Origin: Thermococcus sp. 21S9
GTDB taxonomy: Archaea; Methanobacteriota_B; Thermococci; Thermococcales; Thermococcaceae
Direction: 5' to 3'
Assembly: GCF_012027635.1 (NCBI RefSeq)
Contig: NZ_SNUS01000001.1
Coordinates: 1,364,001-1,428,000, forward strand
DNA length: 64,000 nucleotides
Below, in pieces: positions 62,920 to 64,000 of this stretch. The notes beneath the pieces are model-generated. The model was not told the origin of the DNA. It did no database searches and saw nothing but the letters and a program-made list of their open reading frames with translations. How positions within the stretch are numbered: the stretch's first letter is position 1; every line of letters starts with the position of its first letter. The translations under genes and the position numbers were made by a program.

Positions 62920-63634
62920 GGTGGTGATTCTGACCTTCGACGTTGAACACGACTGTCCCCCCTTTGCGGAAACCAGAATGGGCATGGAAGAGGGTCTTCC
63001 TCGCGTCATGGACCTCCTTGAGGAGTTTGAAATTCGGGGAACGTTCCTATTCACCGGCAGAATCGCGGAGGAATTCCCGGAGCTGGCGGGGCGCGCTGGA
63101 AAAAAGCATGAACTCGGCTGTCACGGTCTTGAACACGAACGCTTCGACAGGCTTTCCTTTGAGGAGGCGAAGCGCAGGCTTGAAGAGGCTAAAGAGATTC
63201 TCTCCCGCTTTTCCGAGCCAGTTTCTTTCCGCGCCCCCAACTTCCAGTTTCCAGATAGCTACTACCGCATCCTGGCCGAGCTCGGCTTTAGGGTTGACTC
63301 GACCAAGGCTCGCCACAAGGGCTGGCGCAAAGGAGTTACCGAAATCAACGGCGTTCTCGAAGTTCCCGCCACGACGACCTCTATAGTTACTCGCCTCCCG
63401 TGGGGGATACAGGAGAGGTTTCACCGGAAGTTTGAGAGTCCAATCGTGTATATCTTCCATCCCTGGGAGTTCGTGAGGATGCCCAAGCGCTTGAGGCCCG
63501 ACTGCTGGTTCGGGACCGGAGAAGGTGCCCTTGAAAAGCTCAGGAAGTTGATTGAGTTCCACCTCGATAACGATGCGAGATTTTTAACGCTCCGGGAGTT
63601 CTACGAGGGATACCAAAAGCTTAAACGTGGGTGA
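62912..63634 (+). CDS. Polysaccharide deacetylase-family (NodB-like) protein
   Basis: 240 residues. Metal and catalytic motifs: LTFDVEHD (Asp pair), GCHGLEHERFDRLS (H-x3-H), SFRAPNFQFPDSYYRILAEL (motif 3) and YIFHPWEF (His, motif 5). It removes acetyl groups from N-acetylated sugars. In this trio it could act on the glycolipid built by the glycosyltransferase. The ATG at 62912 follows GAGGTGG; ATG 62897 would extend five residues. Confidence 0.88.
   Translation: MAKVVILTFDVEHDCPPFAETRMGMEEGLPRVMDLLEEFEIRGTFLFTGRIAEEFPELAGRAGKKHELGCHGLEHERFDRLSFEEAKRRLEEAKEILSRFSEPVSFRAPNFQFPDSYYRILAELGFRVDSTKARHKGWRKGVTEINGVLEVPATTTSIVTRLPWGIQERFHRKFESPIVYIFHPWEFVRMPKRLRPDCWFGTGEGALEKLRKLIEFHLDNDARFLTLREFYEGYQKLKRG
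63619..63627 (+). promoter_or_regulatory. Likely TATA box of the radical SAM gene
   Basis: GCTTAAACG overlaps the end of the deacetylase gene and lies 32 bases before the ATG at 63659. Confidence 0.45.
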
Positions 63635-63658
63635 ACGGACTTCTTCTGGGTGAGAGCC

Positions 63659-64000
63659 ATGAAGGAGGCCCTTTACTGGGAGCCCTTGGAGGAAGGTAAG
63701 GTTCGCTGTAAGCTCTGTCCCCTCAACTGCATCATAAACGAGGGCAAGCGGGGTTCCTGTAAGATTAGGAAGAACATCGGCGGAAAACTCTACACGCTCA
63801 ACTACGGCAAGGTTTCGGCAATCGGAGCCGACCCTGTTGAGAAGAAACCGCTCTTCCACTTCTGGCCCGGCTCGTGCGCACTCTCGATAAGCTCTGTCGG
63901 CTGTAACATGCACTGCAAGCACTGTCAGAACTGGGAGATAAGCCAGGCCGATGAGAGTTTCCCCTATCTCCACGACATGACGCCCGAGATGGTCGTTGCA
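63659..64000 (+). CDS. AmmeMemoRadiSam-type radical SAM enzyme, 5' part
   Basis: 114 residues, cut by the right edge of the window. The radical SAM cluster motif C-x3-C-x2-C is CNMHCKHC in SVGCNMHCKHCQNWEISQAD. An earlier CKLCPLNCIINEGKRGSCKI could hold another metal. This is the arrangement of the AmmeMemoRadiSam system radical SAM protein, previously annotated as pyruvate formate-lyase activating enzyme. Its MEMO and AMMECR1 partners, if any, lie outside the window. GGTGAGAGCC precedes the ATG. Confidence 0.9.
   Translation, partial: MKEALYWEPLEEGKVRCKLCPLNCIINEGKRGSCKIRKNIGGKLYTLNYGKVSAIGADPVEKKPLFHFWPGSCALSISSVGCNMHCKHCQNWEISQADESFPYLHDMTPEMVVA

Overview
The window is a chromosomal segment of a hyperthermophilic archaeon of the order Thermococcales, most likely a Thermococcus. 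Evidence for this is a full reverse gyrase gene followed directly by a TrmBL2-type chromatin protein, an ADP-forming acetyl-CoA synthetase beta subunit, a fused hexulose-phosphate synthase/phosphohexuloisomerase, a tungsten aldehyde oxidoreductase, archaeal TATA boxes with GGTGA-type ribosome sites, and a CRISPR repeat beginning GTTGCAATAAG and ending ATTGAAAG. Coding density is very high, genes commonly overlap by 1 to 26 bases, and I see no integrase, transposase or rRNA.

Layout. 1-318: leader-distal end of a CRISPR array. 0.4-3.3 kb: acdB, a secreted DUF4139-like protein, a small conserved protein and a SWIM zinc-finger protein. 3.3-9.4 kb: rgy, trmBL2 and a minus-strand unit of a short ureohydrolase-like enzyme, a p27-type zinc protein and a winged-helix protein. 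9.5-13.2 kb: HPS-PHI fusion, a degenerate FtsZ/tubulin-like protein, a HAD hydrolase and a D-glutamate-cyclase-like protein. 13.2-16.6 kb: a group of small Roadblock/LC7-like proteins with an HTH protein, a DUF2226-like protein and an HD hydrolase. 16.6-25.1 kb: KH protein, aspS, a large membrane-anchored surface protein, pth2, truD, phosphoglycolate phosphatase, GNAT and M20 peptidase. 25.2-25.4 kb: tRNA-Ala(GGC) and tRNA-Val(GAC), followed by about 600 bases without genes but rich in short hairpins. 26-31.7 kb: the conserved archaeal translation/transcription cluster rpl37ae, rpoP, Brix, pcc1, pfdB, DUF3194, DHH phosphoesterase and a tRNA-binding protein.

31.7-34.4 kb: an aldo/keto reductase translationally coupled to a tungstopterin oxidoreductase that lacks one iron-sulfur cysteine. 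34.5-37.6 kb: a six-gene minus-strand run with two secreted ferritin-like DUF2202 proteins, a bis-His membrane protein, two small membrane proteins and an ArsR regulator, with a perfect inverted repeat at its promoter. 37.7-49.7 kb: mostly housekeeping genes (apgM, Ca/Na exchanger, HIT, TRAM, thyX, argF, tRNA m5C methylase, nep1) plus a HExxH lipoprotein. 49.8-58.6 kb: a LeuT-like transporter, eIF5A, an ArsB/NhaD transporter between two universal-stress proteins, an agmatinase-type ureohydrolase, an Na/H antiporter and a ClC channel. 58.7-64 kb: endonuclease Q, thiL, a flippase-like protein, a PIG-A-like glycosyltransferase, a polysaccharide deacetylase, and the start of an AmmeMemoRadiSam radical SAM gene cut by the window edge.

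The best candidates for undescribed biology are the DUF2202/DUF4405/ArsR cluster (34.5-37.6 kb), the FtsZ-like protein without a G-box (10.8 kb), the Roadblock group (13.2-15.9 kb), the hairpin-rich intergenic region (25.4-25.9 kb) and the flippase/PIG-A-like/deacetylase trio (60.9-63.6 kb). Functional names come from recognising motifs and family resemblance by eye; no database search was run.
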